Shown: positions 36,054 to 46,528 of the stretch, in pieces
Layout: every line of letters begins with the position of its first letter
Position numbering within the stretch: the stretch's first letter is position 1
Source of the DNA: Kalmusia sp. IMI 367209
Lineage: Eukaryota > Ascomycota > Dothideomycetes > Pleosporales > Didymosphaeriaceae
Assembly (NCBI GenBank): GCA_027946365.1
Contig: JAPEUQ010000013.1
Span: forward strand, 1,178,001 to 1,242,000
DNA length: 64,000 nt
Direction of reading: 5' to 3'
Notes under the pieces: generated by a model
The model's input: only the letters and a program-made list of their open reading frames with translations
The model's database searches: none
What the model was told of the DNA's origin: nothing
Translations under genes and position numbers: made by a program

Positions 36054-37022
36054 CTAGTTAGCTGCGCAAATCTCGAAAGCAATGCCCTCCGCCGAGCTGC
36101 ACGACGTCACCGGGGCGCCTGCTTTGATTCTGTCTGGCTCGTTACGGTCAGGTCCGTCCTTGATGATGCCGAATTCTGGAACCGTGTAGGTGCTTCCGTC
36201 ACAGTACTCGCGGGGCCCGCACACGTACACGGCGCAACCTTTCTTGCCTGGAACGCATTGCACGCCGCCCTCCCATCCGGGGCAGCCGCTCAGGTCCGTC
36301 GTGTTCGGTCGCATGCAGTCGAGGAAGCTGATGTCGTAGTATATGTAGCCGTCTTTGACGGCGACCTCGAACTGAACGGGCTTGGATGGAGCGGAGCCTT
36401 TGGTCACCTTGTATACAACGCTGCCCTCGTTGCAAGATCGTAGGTCTTCGCTCCAGGTGCCGCCGGCAGCGATGAGCTCGTGCTTGCCGTCTTCTCCACA
36501 ACCGACGGAGTCGATGTAGACGTCGTAATTGCACGAGTTCTTGACGGACCCCTTGTTGGGTGTGGTGGTCACCTTGTGGAAGTAGTCTGGTGCCTCGCAG
36601 ATTGCAGCGGCCAGTATCGGCAGTGCGTCGTAGCTTGCGATGCTGGCATCTCTGTCTGCACCAAAGGGCATTGGAGCAGCGAGCGCACCGACGGCCTGTG
36701 AAGCGCCAGGGCACAGTAGCGACGAGTGTCCGGTACTCTGAGGTTTATCGGCAGTCGTGAACGTGACTCCATTTGACAGTGGCGCGGGAGGCGGCGAAGC
36801 TGGAGCAGTATTGACAGCACTCGGAACTGGAGTGGGTGGCGGCACAGGAGTGAGATTGACGACAACACTGGAAGAACTGTCCAGTGTACCGATAGTTGAA
36901 GGACACGATCCCGCATAGCACGTAGCCGTCACAGTAACTGTTTCGGTTACGATGACAGGAGCGCAAGCGCTCGCAGCTGCGCCTAGCGCCAGCGCCAGAA
37001 TGAAGAGGAGATGTCTCAACAT
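36054..37022 (-). CDS. Secreted BYS1/thaumatin-like domain protein
   Basis: The ATG at 37022 gives 322 residues and a clear signal peptide (MLRHLLFILALALGAAASAC). The open frame extends 56 codons further upstream, but that part is unlike a secretory start. After a Thr/Pro/Val-rich linker, residues about 170-320 contain the BYS1/antigenic thaumatin-like pattern: VKNSCNYDVYIDSVGC, an AGGTWSEDLR turn, VVYKVTK, then FEVAVKDGYIYYDISFLDC and a Cys-rich end (GCPGWEGG, GKKGCAVYVCGPREYCDGS). The many Cys suggest disulfides in an extracellular protein. BYS1 proteins were first described from Blastomyces yeast-phase cells; their activity is unknown. Located beside two secreted-type enzymes. Confidence 0.8.
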   Translation of the reverse strand: MLRHLLFILALALGAAASACAPVIVTETVTVTATCYAGSCPSTIGTLDSSSSVVVNLTPVPPPTPVPSAVNTAPASPPPAPLSNGVTFTTADKPQSTGHSSLLCPGASQAVGALAAPMPFGADRDASIASYDALPILAAAICEAPDYFHKVTTTPNKGSVKNSCNYDVYIDSVGCGEDGKHELIAAGGTWSEDLRSCNEGSVVYKVTKGSAPSKPVQFEVAVKDGYIYYDISFLDCMRPNTTDLSGCPGWEGGVQCVPGKKGCAVYVCGPREYCDGSTYTVPEFGIIKDGPDRNEPDRIKAGAPVTSCSSAEGIAFEICAAN

Positions 37023-37911
37023 GATGAGATCTATAGAGTCGAATCGCAATGTACCGTAAGGAACGACTGTAGTTAGGAAAAAGGGACGGAAGACGGGATT
37101 TGAGAGACTGGGAGTGTGCTGGCCGAGGACGAAGTTGTATTTACCTCTGCTATGTTCGCTTGGAGTTGTGCCACAGGGACTGTGACGCAAACAGTAACGC
37201 GAAGGCGCGAGGCACGGAGTTGATTGTAGGCGGCGCGGGAAAACGTGGTGTGAAGGTGTTGGTTGGTTTTGTATAGGGTTGTGCGAAGGAGAGGTGTTTA
37301 CGATTGGAGATTTGCGTTGCTAGGTCCGCGTATGAAATTAGCTCACAGCAACAGGCCCGTCCATTCACTGTCTTCGCTGCAGGTGTGAATCATTTTGGAG
37401 CCAGCAAGGCAAACGTTTTATACACTTCTCCTCATTAGCCCAAGCGTAATCTCCCGTCCTACCGGCTGATTGGCCGCTATTGTCCAACTACGCTGCGAGC
37501 ATTGTTTCGTGAGTAACGTTCTGCGTAGTGCATAAGCAGGTACCCGAGTGAAGGCTCTCTCTCGACCCGATTGGATATACTGAATGAGATGAGTGCAACC
37601 GCTGATAGGTGCGGTAACTTTGAAGCTCAAAACTCATGCGAAGTTTGAAAGTGTGTGACAAACTGGCGAGAGAGACCACTCTGACTGGATATCATTGCAA
37701 ACCAACGAGATTGGTATAGGTTAGTATGTTAACATTATTTTATAATATAGCCCGATCGACATGCAGCGTCGATAAGTATGGCCAACCTTACTCAGTATAC
37801 CGGACCTAACGGAACGGTGGGATTTGGATGCCTAAGGCTCTGTGAGTAGCAAGAATGCATAGGGCTGTCAAGTTAGCGTGTGCCTAAGTAGGCCACTGCG
37901 TCATGCCAGAC
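37023..37911. other. Intergenic region
   Basis: 0.89 kb between two minus-strand genes, holding the promoter of the BYS1-like gene and the 3' flank of the FAD oxidase. Nothing else recognised. Confidence 0.45.
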
Positions 37912-39717
37912 TTACTCATCATACCCGGTCCACCCGACGCATTTCCAGCAATTGAACAGCCCTGTCGGATCATATTTGCTCTTCACTTGCAGTAATTTCT
38001 CGTAATTACTACCAAAAAATGTCCGTTGCCAATTTTCTTCTGTCCAATCGCCTTCGTTCATGTAGCACCCACCACCTGGCGTCAAAGCCTTATAAGGCTC
38101 GATCGAGGCAGAAATTGTGTTCCGGATCTGACTGCGCACTGATTCAGGTGTCTTGCTGGTCCAAATGCCGCCCATTATAACTTCCCACATCGCATCGCGC
38201 CACGCAGGATTGACGCCTGTTTTGCTATTGTCGGGGTGGTTCAGAGGCCCAGTCGCATAGAGCTGTGCCGCACCTCCCCCCCTATTCGTAAAAGAGAATT
38301 GCATGGCAGTCACTACGGCATTCACTACCCTCTCGATGTCCTCTGAAGTCGAGAAGAGTCTTTTGGGCAGGAAGCGGCCTGATTCCGCGATGCCGAGACC
38401 AACAGGGCCGTTGCGAGCGATGGTGGGATTCTCTGTGAATTTGTGCCAATCCGAAAATCTGGGGAAAGTGTAGTAGGAATTTTCAGTGATGTTAAGATCG
38501 GGGTAGTTCGTAAGATATTCGTGCCAGGAAGAGGTTACCTTTTTGATATGTTCGCTGTCAGCAGAGGGATGAATCTGTAGAGAGACGATGTGATCGGGTA
38601 GAATAAAATTGTAGCCCGCAATTCCTTGCGATGCGAACAGGGCCTGATTCGTAGCTAGCGCTCGGATTATGTCGCGATGAACGGCCGACTCCGTGATATC
38701 AAGCCGACCTGTTGGCATTGGAAAGCTTGCTTGGAAGCTGTACACATTCAGCGGCACCACCGGATGCAGTTGGAATTTGTAAGATGTCAAGACCGCGAAT
38801 GTGCCGCCTCCACCTCCTCGCATTGCCCAGAACAAGTCAGGATCATTGCAGGCATTGATGGTGCGCTCTTGGCCATCTGCCGTGACTACATCAAACTCGA
38901 TCGCGTTGTCGACCATGAGTCCATACGTCGGACCGAGAGGGCCATGGCCACCGCCTTGTCCGAAGCCGCCCGCAATACCAACTGAACCGATGGCACCGAC
39001 AGTGACAAGCATTTCCAGAGGTTCGAAAAACTCCCATGCTTCCTGTGCTGATATCCCTGCCCCAATCTCGCCCACATTTTCGTAGGAAGATTTGCACCCC
39101 TTCGGCTGGAACGTCTTGTGATATTGAGCGTTCTTCATCTTCCGGGTCCATATTGCCAGTGAATTGGCTGCATTGCTCCGGCCGAAATAATCGTGTCCGG
39201 AGTTTTTGATCGAAAGGCGAATATCGTGCGCTCTGACAAAGTCCAGTGTGTTTCTGATATCTTCCGATGTGTGCGCTTCAACATGGTAAGTTGACAGGCG
39301 TCCTAGTGAGCAGGTGCCATTTATTGGAGAAGGCGCGAAAGAATTGAGGATGCAGCTCGAATGGCCGCAGGCTTCCCAATCGAGAAACTCCATTGATCCA
39401 TACTGAGATGTTCTCGCAACGCTGTCCATATATTTCCCAGCAATCTGCCGACATTCTTTTGAGGAGCCGGCGTAACATGGTGTTGCCCAAGGAACTGTGA
39501 GCTTGAGGTTGCCGTGAATAGACTGATTGAAAGCAGCCCATTCGGTTGTTGTTGGCCAACATGGATGCGATGGTAGGCAAGTATAGTTGAAACCCGGTGC
39601 TGCATGGCGCCCCCCATTGAAGACTCGGAGGTTTTGTCCGGGATCCGAAGGTACCTTAGGTATAATAAGAAGCATCCTAATAAACCATAATAGTAGGTAA
39701 AGAGCGATCTGTGCCAC
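37912..39717 (-). CDS. FAD-linked oxidase, berberine-bridge-enzyme-like
   Basis: An intronless 601-residue ORF. A hydrophobic N-terminus (residues 3-20) probably sends it to the secretory pathway; N-glycosylation sequons follow. The FAD_binding_4 domain starts near residue 140. It has the flavin-attaching His at KNSGHDYFGRS (His175) and the conserved run GGFGQGGGHGPLGPTYGLMVDN (split here at about residues 250-271). The second covalent Cys seen in bicovalent members is replaced (GGGHGPL), so a single His linkage is expected. NDPDLFWAMRGGGGGTFAVL is the family signature. The BBE domain at the C-terminus ends FNCWKCVGWTGYDE. Substrates in this family range from alcohols and sugars to alkaloid-like compounds; here unknown. 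It is close to isoamyl-alcohol-oxidase-type fungal proteins. Confidence 0.9.
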   Translation of the reverse strand: MAQIALYLLLWFIRMLLIIPKVPSDPGQNLRVFNGGRHAAPGFNYTCLPSHPCWPTTTEWAAFNQSIHGNLKLTVPWATPCYAGSSKECRQIAGKYMDSVARTSQYGSMEFLDWEACGHSSCILNSFAPSPINGTCSLGRLSTYHVEAHTSEDIRNTLDFVRAHDIRLSIKNSGHDYFGRSNAANSLAIWTRKMKNAQYHKTFQPKGCKSSYENVGEIGAGISAQEAWEFFEPLEMLVTVGAIGSVGIAGGFGQGGGHGPLGPTYGLMVDNAIEFDVVTADGQERTINACNDPDLFWAMRGGGGGTFAVLTSYKFQLHPVVPLNVYSFQASFPMPTGRLDITESAVHRDIIRALATNQALFASQGIAGYNFILPDHIVSLQIHPSADSEHIKKVTSSWHEYLTNYPDLNITENSYYTFPRFSDWHKFTENPTIARNGPVGLGIAESGRFLPKRLFSTSEDIERVVNAVVTAMQFSFTNRGGGAAQLYATGPLNHPDNSKTGVNPAWRDAMWEVIMGGIWTSKTPESVRSQIRNTISASIEPYKALTPGGGCYMNEGDWTEENWQRTFFGSNYEKLLQVKSKYDPTGLFNCWKCVGWTGYDE

Positions 39718-40949
39718 AGCTTGACTCCTCTCGCACCATTAATTTGTGTTTCCCTCCCATTCTTTGGAGGACCGGGAGCAGTCTTCATGTTCAACAATAG
39801 TTGTCGCTCGCCGGAAGCCATTGCTCTGTGTTCTTCCTCCGTGTAATTGTCCTTAAGGTGACTATTCTGAGCGATCGAGGTAACATGCATTTTCAGAATG
39901 TGAAATTGCTGTGTTACAGATGAGGTGGCCCGGCCATCAATACGGTCTGATTTTGGGTCTGACGGAGATGCACCACTAGGTAGTTGAAATCGAGTGGGAA
40001 TAATGACAGAGCTCGAAAACCGAGCGACAACCAGTATCGAGTGCATTTGTTCTGTGTAAGGAGACTTAGATATATTCCTGGGGCTAGCGCAGCCCGTCTT
40101 TCTTTGATGCCATTTTGGGACAATGGCTCACGGTTCCTCAGCCCCAACACTAATGATTGTGCAATTGTGCAACGCACCAATGGAATGCGCCGTACAGCTA
40201 AGATACCTAGTGGGGGGCTCATTGGTGATATCAGGCATACGAAGCCAGTATAAGGCAGGCGCTCGATGTGGATACAGAGCTGAATCTGCTTCGTATCCAT
40301 GAGGATGCGAAGTCTTCAGGCCTCTCCTGCATTGGTGGTGACGTTGGGGGGCGGTTTCTGGCGTGCGACCTAGAAAGGCAACGCTATGAACATGCGGGGG
40401 CCACACACCTAGCGCTTGCATCCGCGCTGATGGCTGCGCCTGGCAGCAACTTGCCCAAATATATCTGTAGGCGTAAATGTAACCGGACCATTGATGCTGT
40501 GCTGGGGGCTGCGGTTGAAAGAGCGTTCGGTATGCTGCCACGTAACAGTTGTTCTCATCGCGTGCTCGGGGTGCTACGGTAAGCAGAAGATGCTGACGGC
40601 TGCGGGACTCGATGCACGGATCAAAAACGTGTCTTTTGAAGGGCTGCTGCTACCGTACAGATAGTGAGCAGTGCTGGCGAAGGCATACGAGCATGTGGTC
40701 TTTTCATCTGAAGGTTTGGGCGAGGAAGTTGGGTCCCACTTTGTCCCTCACTGATAGATTAGAAAATTACACATCATCTCCTGTGTCCCTTCTTCGCGTT
40801 CACTTGGATGTCATTTGTTAACCCTAATAAAGTTACCAATCCACACAATCCCAACTCGTCGCCTCCCTCCAATTACCCTTCCCATTCCATTTACTCTGCT
40901 TCGGGTACACACAGTGTGCTACATCACACAATTAGCACAACATCTTTCA
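39718..40949. other. Intergenic region
   Basis: 1.2 kb between two minus-strand genes. It holds the FAD oxidase promoter and the tannase 3' flank. A 241-codon minus-strand frame (39321-40046) overlaps the oxidase 5' end and is taken as a shadow. Confidence 0.45.
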
Positions 40950-42524
40950 TCAATTAGGACCACCAAGGCTGTACTTACTTCTTTGTGCCAACTTCTCGTT
41001 CGTTGCGTCATCGTCCTGATACTTCGTCCCAATCAATATCTCCGGTGCCTGTCCTTCCTCCACCCACTTCACCAGTGCGTTGATCATGTTGTGCTCCGCA
41101 TCAAGCTGACTTTGATCCAGCGGGTACACCTGTCCAATATTCCACGAACCGTCGCCCGTGTCGCAATGGCCCATTCCAGGGATCATGAAAATGCGGTAGA
41201 AATCCAGTGTCTCGGGTAGACTGGCGCCTAGGTTTGCGCGAACGCCATTGTTGAAGTACCATTCCGTTAGTTCAGATGGCACTGTCCCGTCTGCGCGTCC
41301 GTGGTATGAGAGGATTTTCCCGCCGGCCTGCTTGAACGCACCGAGATGCGCCTCGCTGATTCCTGTGTTGGTAAGACCTACGTTTGCTGCTACGGCGGCT
41401 TCTACGTCTGCAATGCTGAGGGTTGTGTCGTCCCAGCTGGAGTCATTGAAATATACGCCTCGAAAGTACTCTCTAAGGAGGGAGAACGTAAAGTTTCCCA
41501 CACCGTCAGCGGCATTGGCAGCGAATGCAGCGGGATTCGCACCAAGCTGGAAAGACGGATAGACGAATCTACCCTCTAGATCGACCATAGGCTCGTACGC
41601 CAGCCTCACTGAGTCCACCTGCTCAGCGTTCTTCAAACACATCGAATCATTCAAGATGCCGTATCCACAGCTGAAGATTTGGGGGTCGAGCTTCAAATGC
41701 GTAGGATTGTCGATGATGCCATCGTTCACGCCGTCGGCTCCATCGAATAGCTCTACCGTCTTCCGCGTAATGGCATCGAATTGCTCGTAGCTGACATACG
41801 CCGAGGTATTGACATTTGGCCAGCCATACCGCTGAGCTAGTAGGTACCACTGGGCAACGATGCGGATCCACTCAACACCCGGGGCACCAAGCACCATGCC
41901 ATCGAAATCATCGGGGTAATGTGTAGCAGTGCTCAGACCCTGCCGCGCTGCCGTACTACATCCGACGTAATAGTTGTACTCAGGCTTCTCACCGTAAAAC
42001 TGCTCCACTAACTCTTTGCCCACCACAGCCTCAACATGCGCCGCGCGCCATCCGAAGTCGTTGATGACCTCGGGGTGGCTGAGGAAGGTCGACACGAGGT
42101 CGAAAGAGCCATTGTGTCCGCTGTTCATACCAAGGGTCGCAAAACCGAGAGCTGCACCATTTTGCACAGGGATGTAGTTGACACAGCCGGACAGGCCACT
42201 ACCACCCGTAGCCATGAATCGTCCATTCCAGTTATCAGGTAGCCACGCTTCAAAGTGAACGCTGCTACTGCTGCTAGTCGCTGTATCGAAAACGATGCGG
42301 CATAAATCCGAGGTGATGTTAGCGGCAGAGATGCCGCAGGTCGGGTTCACGCCTGGTAAGGAAATGGCATCGCCTTTCTTATGGTGGGAGATGGAGGACA
42401 CGGTTGAATTCGCTAAGGCAATTTTCGCAGAGGCTGCGCTGCACGTGTCGTCGGGCTGTTGGGCGATTATCGGGCAGACGAATGCTGCGAAGGCGGAGAG
42501 CAAGGCGAGTGAGTTACACAACAT
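40950..42524 (-). CDS. Secreted tannase/feruloyl esterase family protein
   Basis: An intronless 524-residue ORF with a signal peptide (MLCNSLALLSAFAAFVCPII, cut near AQQ). The fold is alpha/beta hydrolase of the tannase family (PF07519). The catalytic Ser190 is in GCSTAARQG, Asp412 in GRADGTVP and His453 in PGMGHC. Cys189 and Cys454 flank the Ser and His, the CS-D-HC pairing described for fungal tannases and feruloyl esterases. Other family marks are WNGRFMATGGSGLSGC and DDFDGMVLGAPGVEW. DGVNDGIIDNP resembles the calcium-binding lid segment. It would cleave gallate or ferulate esters of plant material outside the cell. The nucleophile motif departs from the common GCSTGGRQG by two Ala. No frame damage was seen. 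Confidence 0.92.
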   Translation of the reverse strand: MLCNSLALLSAFAAFVCPIIAQQPDDTCSAASAKIALANSTVSSISHHKKGDAISLPGVNPTCGISAANITSDLCRIVFDTATSSSSSVHFEAWLPDNWNGRFMATGGSGLSGCVNYIPVQNGAALGFATLGMNSGHNGSFDLVSTFLSHPEVINDFGWRAAHVEAVVGKELVEQFYGEKPEYNYYVGCSTAARQGLSTATHYPDDFDGMVLGAPGVEWIRIVAQWYLLAQRYGWPNVNTSAYVSYEQFDAITRKTVELFDGADGVNDGIIDNPTHLKLDPQIFSCGYGILNDSMCLKNAEQVDSVRLAYEPMVDLEGRFVYPSFQLGANPAAFAANAADGVGNFTFSLLREYFRGVYFNDSSWDDTTLSIADVEAAVAANVGLTNTGISEAHLGAFKQAGGKILSYHGRADGTVPSELTEWYFNNGVRANLGASLPETLDFYRIFMIPGMGHCDTGDGSWNIGQVYPLDQSQLDAEHNMINALVKWVEEGQAPEILIGTKYQDDDATNEKLAQRSKYSLGGPN

Positions 42525-43355
42525 CGTGCAAGCGACCGACTGATGGTCTGGGTTGCAGGGAAGAACCTCGGACGGCTTTAAAAGAAATGCATTGATTAAA
42601 GAGATGGCCTATGGATTTTCTTCTCGATCCCTCAGCTCGGTTGCCGATAGAGTCCGCTACCAGTAGAGAGACCCCAATACGTGCATTGGCTCACTATACT
42701 GAGATAGGGACGTTGTATTGAGGTCCTGATATCGCAGCGATCTTTGATCTTAAGGAACTTATAATTCGAATGCATGTTCTGATCTAGATAGCTTCAATGT
42801 AGCTCTACTAATAATTTGGTTGATCATGACCGACATTGCCGCGGTCAAAGGCCGCTGAGTGGATAGTCGGTGCGCGATCCTGCATGACATCGATGGCTGA
42901 CTGCATCTGCGATCACGTGCCATTCATGTAGCCCTGGCTTTTCCGGCGTTGGCTTGAGATTGCCTCACGAAATGAATTGGGCATCGCGATCCATCTTCAA
43001 AGATCAAATAGTATTCTGCTGACGTGAAAGACAAGGACCTGATTGTTTGAAAATCGAAAGAAAGGGTAAGCGGCATCAGCATGGAGTAAGCAAAGCAATG
43101 AGCCAATGTCGCGACATTTTTCGTTGTTGATTACTAGGTTTGAAATTTGGTATAAGCAGATGCTGATTCTTCAATGTCTTCGACTCCGTCGATATGAGGT
43201 CCGTGTTGCGACCTCATCATGTTGTGCACGAAAGCACTTGTCTGCAGAAGCGTCCATTTCGCCCGGGGCATATCCGTACGGAATGTCCTGCGATATGTAG
43301 ATACGCTTCCACCATCTCGATCTGCCCTCAGAGTAACAGGACCCAGTCTTTCCGA
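42525..43355. other. Intergenic region
   Basis: 0.83 kb between the tannase start and the AhpD-like pseudogene. Short overlapping ORFs near 43.1-43.37 kb show no features. Confidence 0.45.
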
Positions 43356-44000
43356 ATGACGACATCCCAAATACGGTCTACCGATCTCCTGGCACTTTCC
43401 ACGACGACACAGGCACAGTTCAAAGCTGCTGCAGGCAAATTAAACCCAGAATCATGGTGGATCATCGTGCTTTCGGCTTTGTTCACTGGCGGAAACCTGG
43501 CCTAGCGGCTGACCTGTATCTACATCTTATATCGCTACCACAATATGCTACTTCGGGCCTGAGGAAGGCACTCATGCGTAAAATTCGAGAGACCTTGGTC
43601 AAATGCGTTCCAATCATCGGTGTAGCTCGCCCATTAGAGGCTATTATGTGTATAGACGCGGTGACTAGGTAGGAAGATAAAGATGACAGCTTCTCTCGTG
43701 AGCACTGGAAGAATGACGAGGCGAACCACCAGCGTCGCGCGGAGTGGCTCAGAAAGTTGTATTCCGAAAAATCTTGATCCGATCAATGACATGGTGGCGA
43801 CACGGGAAGACTTCGGATGGATATCAAACGAAATTACTTATGGTCTGTATCTGTCTGACCATCGGATCCTAGATGGTGTGGAGACCGAAGTGGTCGTCTT
43901 AAGCGGTATCGTTACGCAGAACTTGCCGCGTATGACAGCGTGGCATCTAAGAGCCTGCAGAAGGATCGGGCTAACGCAGAAAAAATGCGAAGCGGTCTAA
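43356..44000 (+). pseudogene. Decayed AhpD-like / carboxymuconolactone decarboxylase family gene
   Basis: Three successive frames carry pieces of one protein. The first, from ATG 43356, reads ALSTTTQAQFKAAAG and SWWIIVLSALFTGGNLA, then a TAG at 43503. After a shift of frame the second reads DLYLHLISLPQYATSGLRKA and LVKCVPIIGVARPLEAI, up to a TAG at 43670, and continues in frame past it (SREHWKNDEANHQRRAEWLR). A third frame, reached after a five-A run at 43767-43771, reads FGWISNEITYGLYLSDHRIL, ETEVVVLSGIVTQNLPRMTA and WHLRACRRIGLT, ending TAA at 43998. These segments match fungal AhpD-like proteins of about 220 residues. At least two indels and one nonsense codon argue for a pseudogene. No clean splice model removes them. 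Confidence 0.65.
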
Positions 44001-44200
44001 AGCTGTGTGAGTTGGTGTCTATGTGAGTGATGCGATGCTGACTGTGGATGCGCAGATAGATCGAGTGGTTGGAATTGCGGGTTTGGAATTGGTCTCGCTC
44101 CCGAGGGTGAAGGACATTGAGTACGAAGTGTGATGGAAATGAGAGATGTACGGTACGTCTTCGTTGTCGTCGACTATCGTAGAAGAATAGTCTGGTCTCT

Positions 44201-44891
44201 TTAGAAGAAATTGAAGTCGTTCCACCAGGAGTAGCTTAGCACAGCCGCCGCGCTGAGAGCAGAGTATACAACGTCCATCTCCACCGTGCTCCACACCCAC
44301 AGTGTAGCAACCGGAGGCGCCGCCTTCATAATGTAGAAGTAACCGTGTTTGTTCCCCGAGTGTACAAGGTAGCACCCTGACGCTATGGCTCCGCCGAAGA
44401 ACATGAGGTTGCGAAGGAGCGGGAAACGGTTGGAGAAGTCGACGTGGGTGAGGTAGACCAGGAGAAAGAAGATGGGCAGGGCGGATGCTGCGCGCTTGAA
44501 GATCTCGATCCCAAATAACATCCTCGCGGTATTGGTTGTATACCAGGATGTCGAGGGTGAGGTGCATCACGGCCATCGTCACCGAGTAGATGACGCCCTC
44601 GGCCAATGGCCCCAGGGGCTCCTCGTCGTTGAAGGGCCGCTCCCCTGGCGGCGTGTTGTCGGTGTCGATGTTCCTCTTCTTGGGGTTTGCCTTGTCCAGC
44701 TCCCGCTGGCGCTCTTCTGCAAGCTCGAACAGTGTCTTTCCCTTGGGACCGGAGCGGTCGGGGTGCTGAAGGATCATTTCGATGCCCTCGGCGTCGATCT
44801 CGGTCGAAGGCTGGAAGGCAGCTCCCGTGCTCGTTGCATTTCTGCTGGTGCCTTTTCCGGCTGCCCGCCGCTCTTTGCGGTTGCCGCCCAT
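44201..44891 (-). CDS. Small conserved fungal membrane protein, one frameshift
   Basis: From ATG 44891 the first frame reads MGGNRKERRAAGKG, then IEMILQHPDRSGPKGKTLFE and a membrane-type stretch GVIYSVTMAVMHLTLDILVY, ending in YNQYREDVIWD. The conserved continuation EIFKRAASALPIFFLLVYLT lies one base out of frame, starting near 44507. It runs through LMFFGGAIASGCYLVHSGNK to the stop at 44201. Removing one base gives 229 residues with about four membrane helices, as in the uncharacterised fungal family I associate with DUF7719. Without the repair, the frame runs on for a long unrelated tail to 44019. No GT-AG intron fits the gap. It is divergent from the PIG-L gene with about 215 bp between starts. 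Function is unknown. Confidence 0.65.
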
Positions 44892-44917
44892 GATGCGTGC
44901 CTGCCGCTGTGTGAGAA

Positions 44918-44929
44918 GGGGGGGGGGGG
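44918..44929. repeat. Homopolymer of twelve G
   Basis: A run of 12 G on the plus strand, 27 nt upstream of the small membrane-protein ATG, inside the divergent promoter shared with PIG-L. Confidence 0.85.
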
Positions 44930-45107
44930 CCCGTGGAGAAAGGGAAGGTGCGGCTCTGCGTCCCTGCGGCCAAAAGTTCGGTTCCGCGTCCAAGCTTCCC
45001 CTAACGCGCATCACCACCTTTCTCCAACGACTCCCCGCCCGTTACAAGACCTCGAGTGCTGCTCTCGCCCTGCTAGTGACTGTCGACGCGTACATCGTCT
45101 CGGAGCA

Positions 45108-46053
45108 ATGAATTGGGTCGCCTGGGCCACCGTGCCCGTTCTCGTCTTCGGCCTGTGGCTCTACACCTCGCAGCTCACCAGATCATTTCCCACATTACAA
45201 GGCAAACGAATACTACTCCTGATAGCGCATCCCGATGACGAAGCCATGTTCTTCGCGCCTACTTTGCTGGCTTTGACACGCCCGGAGCTTGGTAATCACG
45301 TGAAGATTCTCTGTCTTAGCAGCGGTATGGCTTTCACATAGGCGCTGTTGAAGACAAGGCTGACATGATGGATTTGTAGGGGATGCCGATGGGCTGGGTG
45401 AGGTCAGGAAGAAAGAGCTCGTCAAGAGCGGCTTGCAGCTTGGACTGCGCTCAGCAGATGATATACACGTCATTGAAGACACGTACGTCTACTATCGTTC
45501 ATGCCATTGCAACCCGTAATAACGCCTCACAGGAACTTCCCAGATTCTATGACGGTAACATGGCATCCTCGCCTGATCTCGAATCTCTTGACCACAACAT
45601 TCGCCCCCCAAGATGGCCTCTGTCTCCTCTAAAGAAGCTCCAAAAGCGAACATTGATACTATCATCACATTTGATGCTGACGGTATCTCCTCGCACCCGA
45701 ACCACAAATCACTGTACACTGGCACCCATGCTTTTCTCAAGGCGCTCATGCACCGCCATAGTGGATGGGAATGTCCCATCAAGCTCTATACCCTGACTAC
45801 TACCTCTATATTCCGTAAATACCTAGCCATAGTCGATGCTCCTGCCACTCTCGTTGGCGCTATGATACAAAAAAAGGAGCTTGGAGGTTTTCCGACTCCT
45901 CTCATGTTTGTCAGCTCGCCGATCGGTTACAGAACCGCTCAGAGAGCCATGACTACCGCGCACGAGAGCCAAATGAGGTGGTTCCGATGGGGCTGGATCA
46001 CCTTCGCCCGCTACATGGTACTCAACGATCTCAAGAGGGAGAAGACATTGTAG
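45108..46053 (+). CDS. GPI12: GPI de-N-acetylase PIG-L / Gpi12, one frameshift
   Basis: This ER enzyme removes acetyl from GlcNAc-phosphatidylinositol, the second step of GPI-anchor synthesis. Exons: 45108-45324, 45380-45482 and 45533-46053, with GTATGG and GTACGT donors. The N-terminal membrane anchor (WATVPVLVFGLWLYTSQ) is followed by LLIAHPDDEAMFFAPTLLAL, the zinc-binding HPDDE signature, and then NHVKILCLSSG. Exon 3 has FPDSMTVTWHP and then, one base out of frame after a six-C run at 45604-45609, IDTIITFDADGISSHPNHKS, with the second metal-binding HPNH motif. The end reads RWFRWGWITFARYMVLNDLK, typical of the family. Removing one C gives 279 residues, the normal size. As read, the frame stops at TAA soon after the run. 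The gene is essential in yeast, so an assembly error is plausible. Confidence 0.87.
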
Positions 46054-46528
46054 AGTCCGCGGCCGAATCACGCTATGGTTCCTCATCTCTTCAGCGAAGG
46101 CGTACAGACGCAGGAACTGTCCTTTGACCCACGGCGCACAAGTACGCGAACAGTTCGCTCAATAGGACTACAAGGGGCAACAGTAGCTTCTCCGCTAATT
46201 AGGCTGAGCTTTTAGCTCAATGACTGGCTGTATAAGGTGCTGTGTTACATTGTTGTTGCATCAGACGCACCAACTTCCGATATCACCCCACTGATACCCA
46301 TCACGCCGTCTTTGCGGTCTTCTTGCTTATCTTTCAACATACCTAGCTAGCTAGAGCGTGTATCTGACGGAAGCTGATACCGTGCAGCACGCGAATCCTA
46401 GGCTTAAGCAGCACCTACAGTTCCGCGCTTGCCGCCTTTTTGCGCACCGTGTCACTTGCCCGATCTTCTGACGGGTCCCCCCTTACTCTAAGAACTTAAA
46501 TCAAGCTGGGACCTTCCAAACATCCGCA
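46054..46528. other. Intergenic region
   Basis: 0.47 kb between PIG-L and the F-box-like gene, containing a 3' UTR and a promoter. Nothing else recognised. Confidence 0.5.

Noticed and set aside
36054..44000. A biosynthetic gene cluster around the FAD oxidase, esterase and AhpD-like gene
   Set aside because: No polyketide synthase, peptide synthetase, terpene cyclase or pathway transporter is present, and the genes do not form a coherent route.
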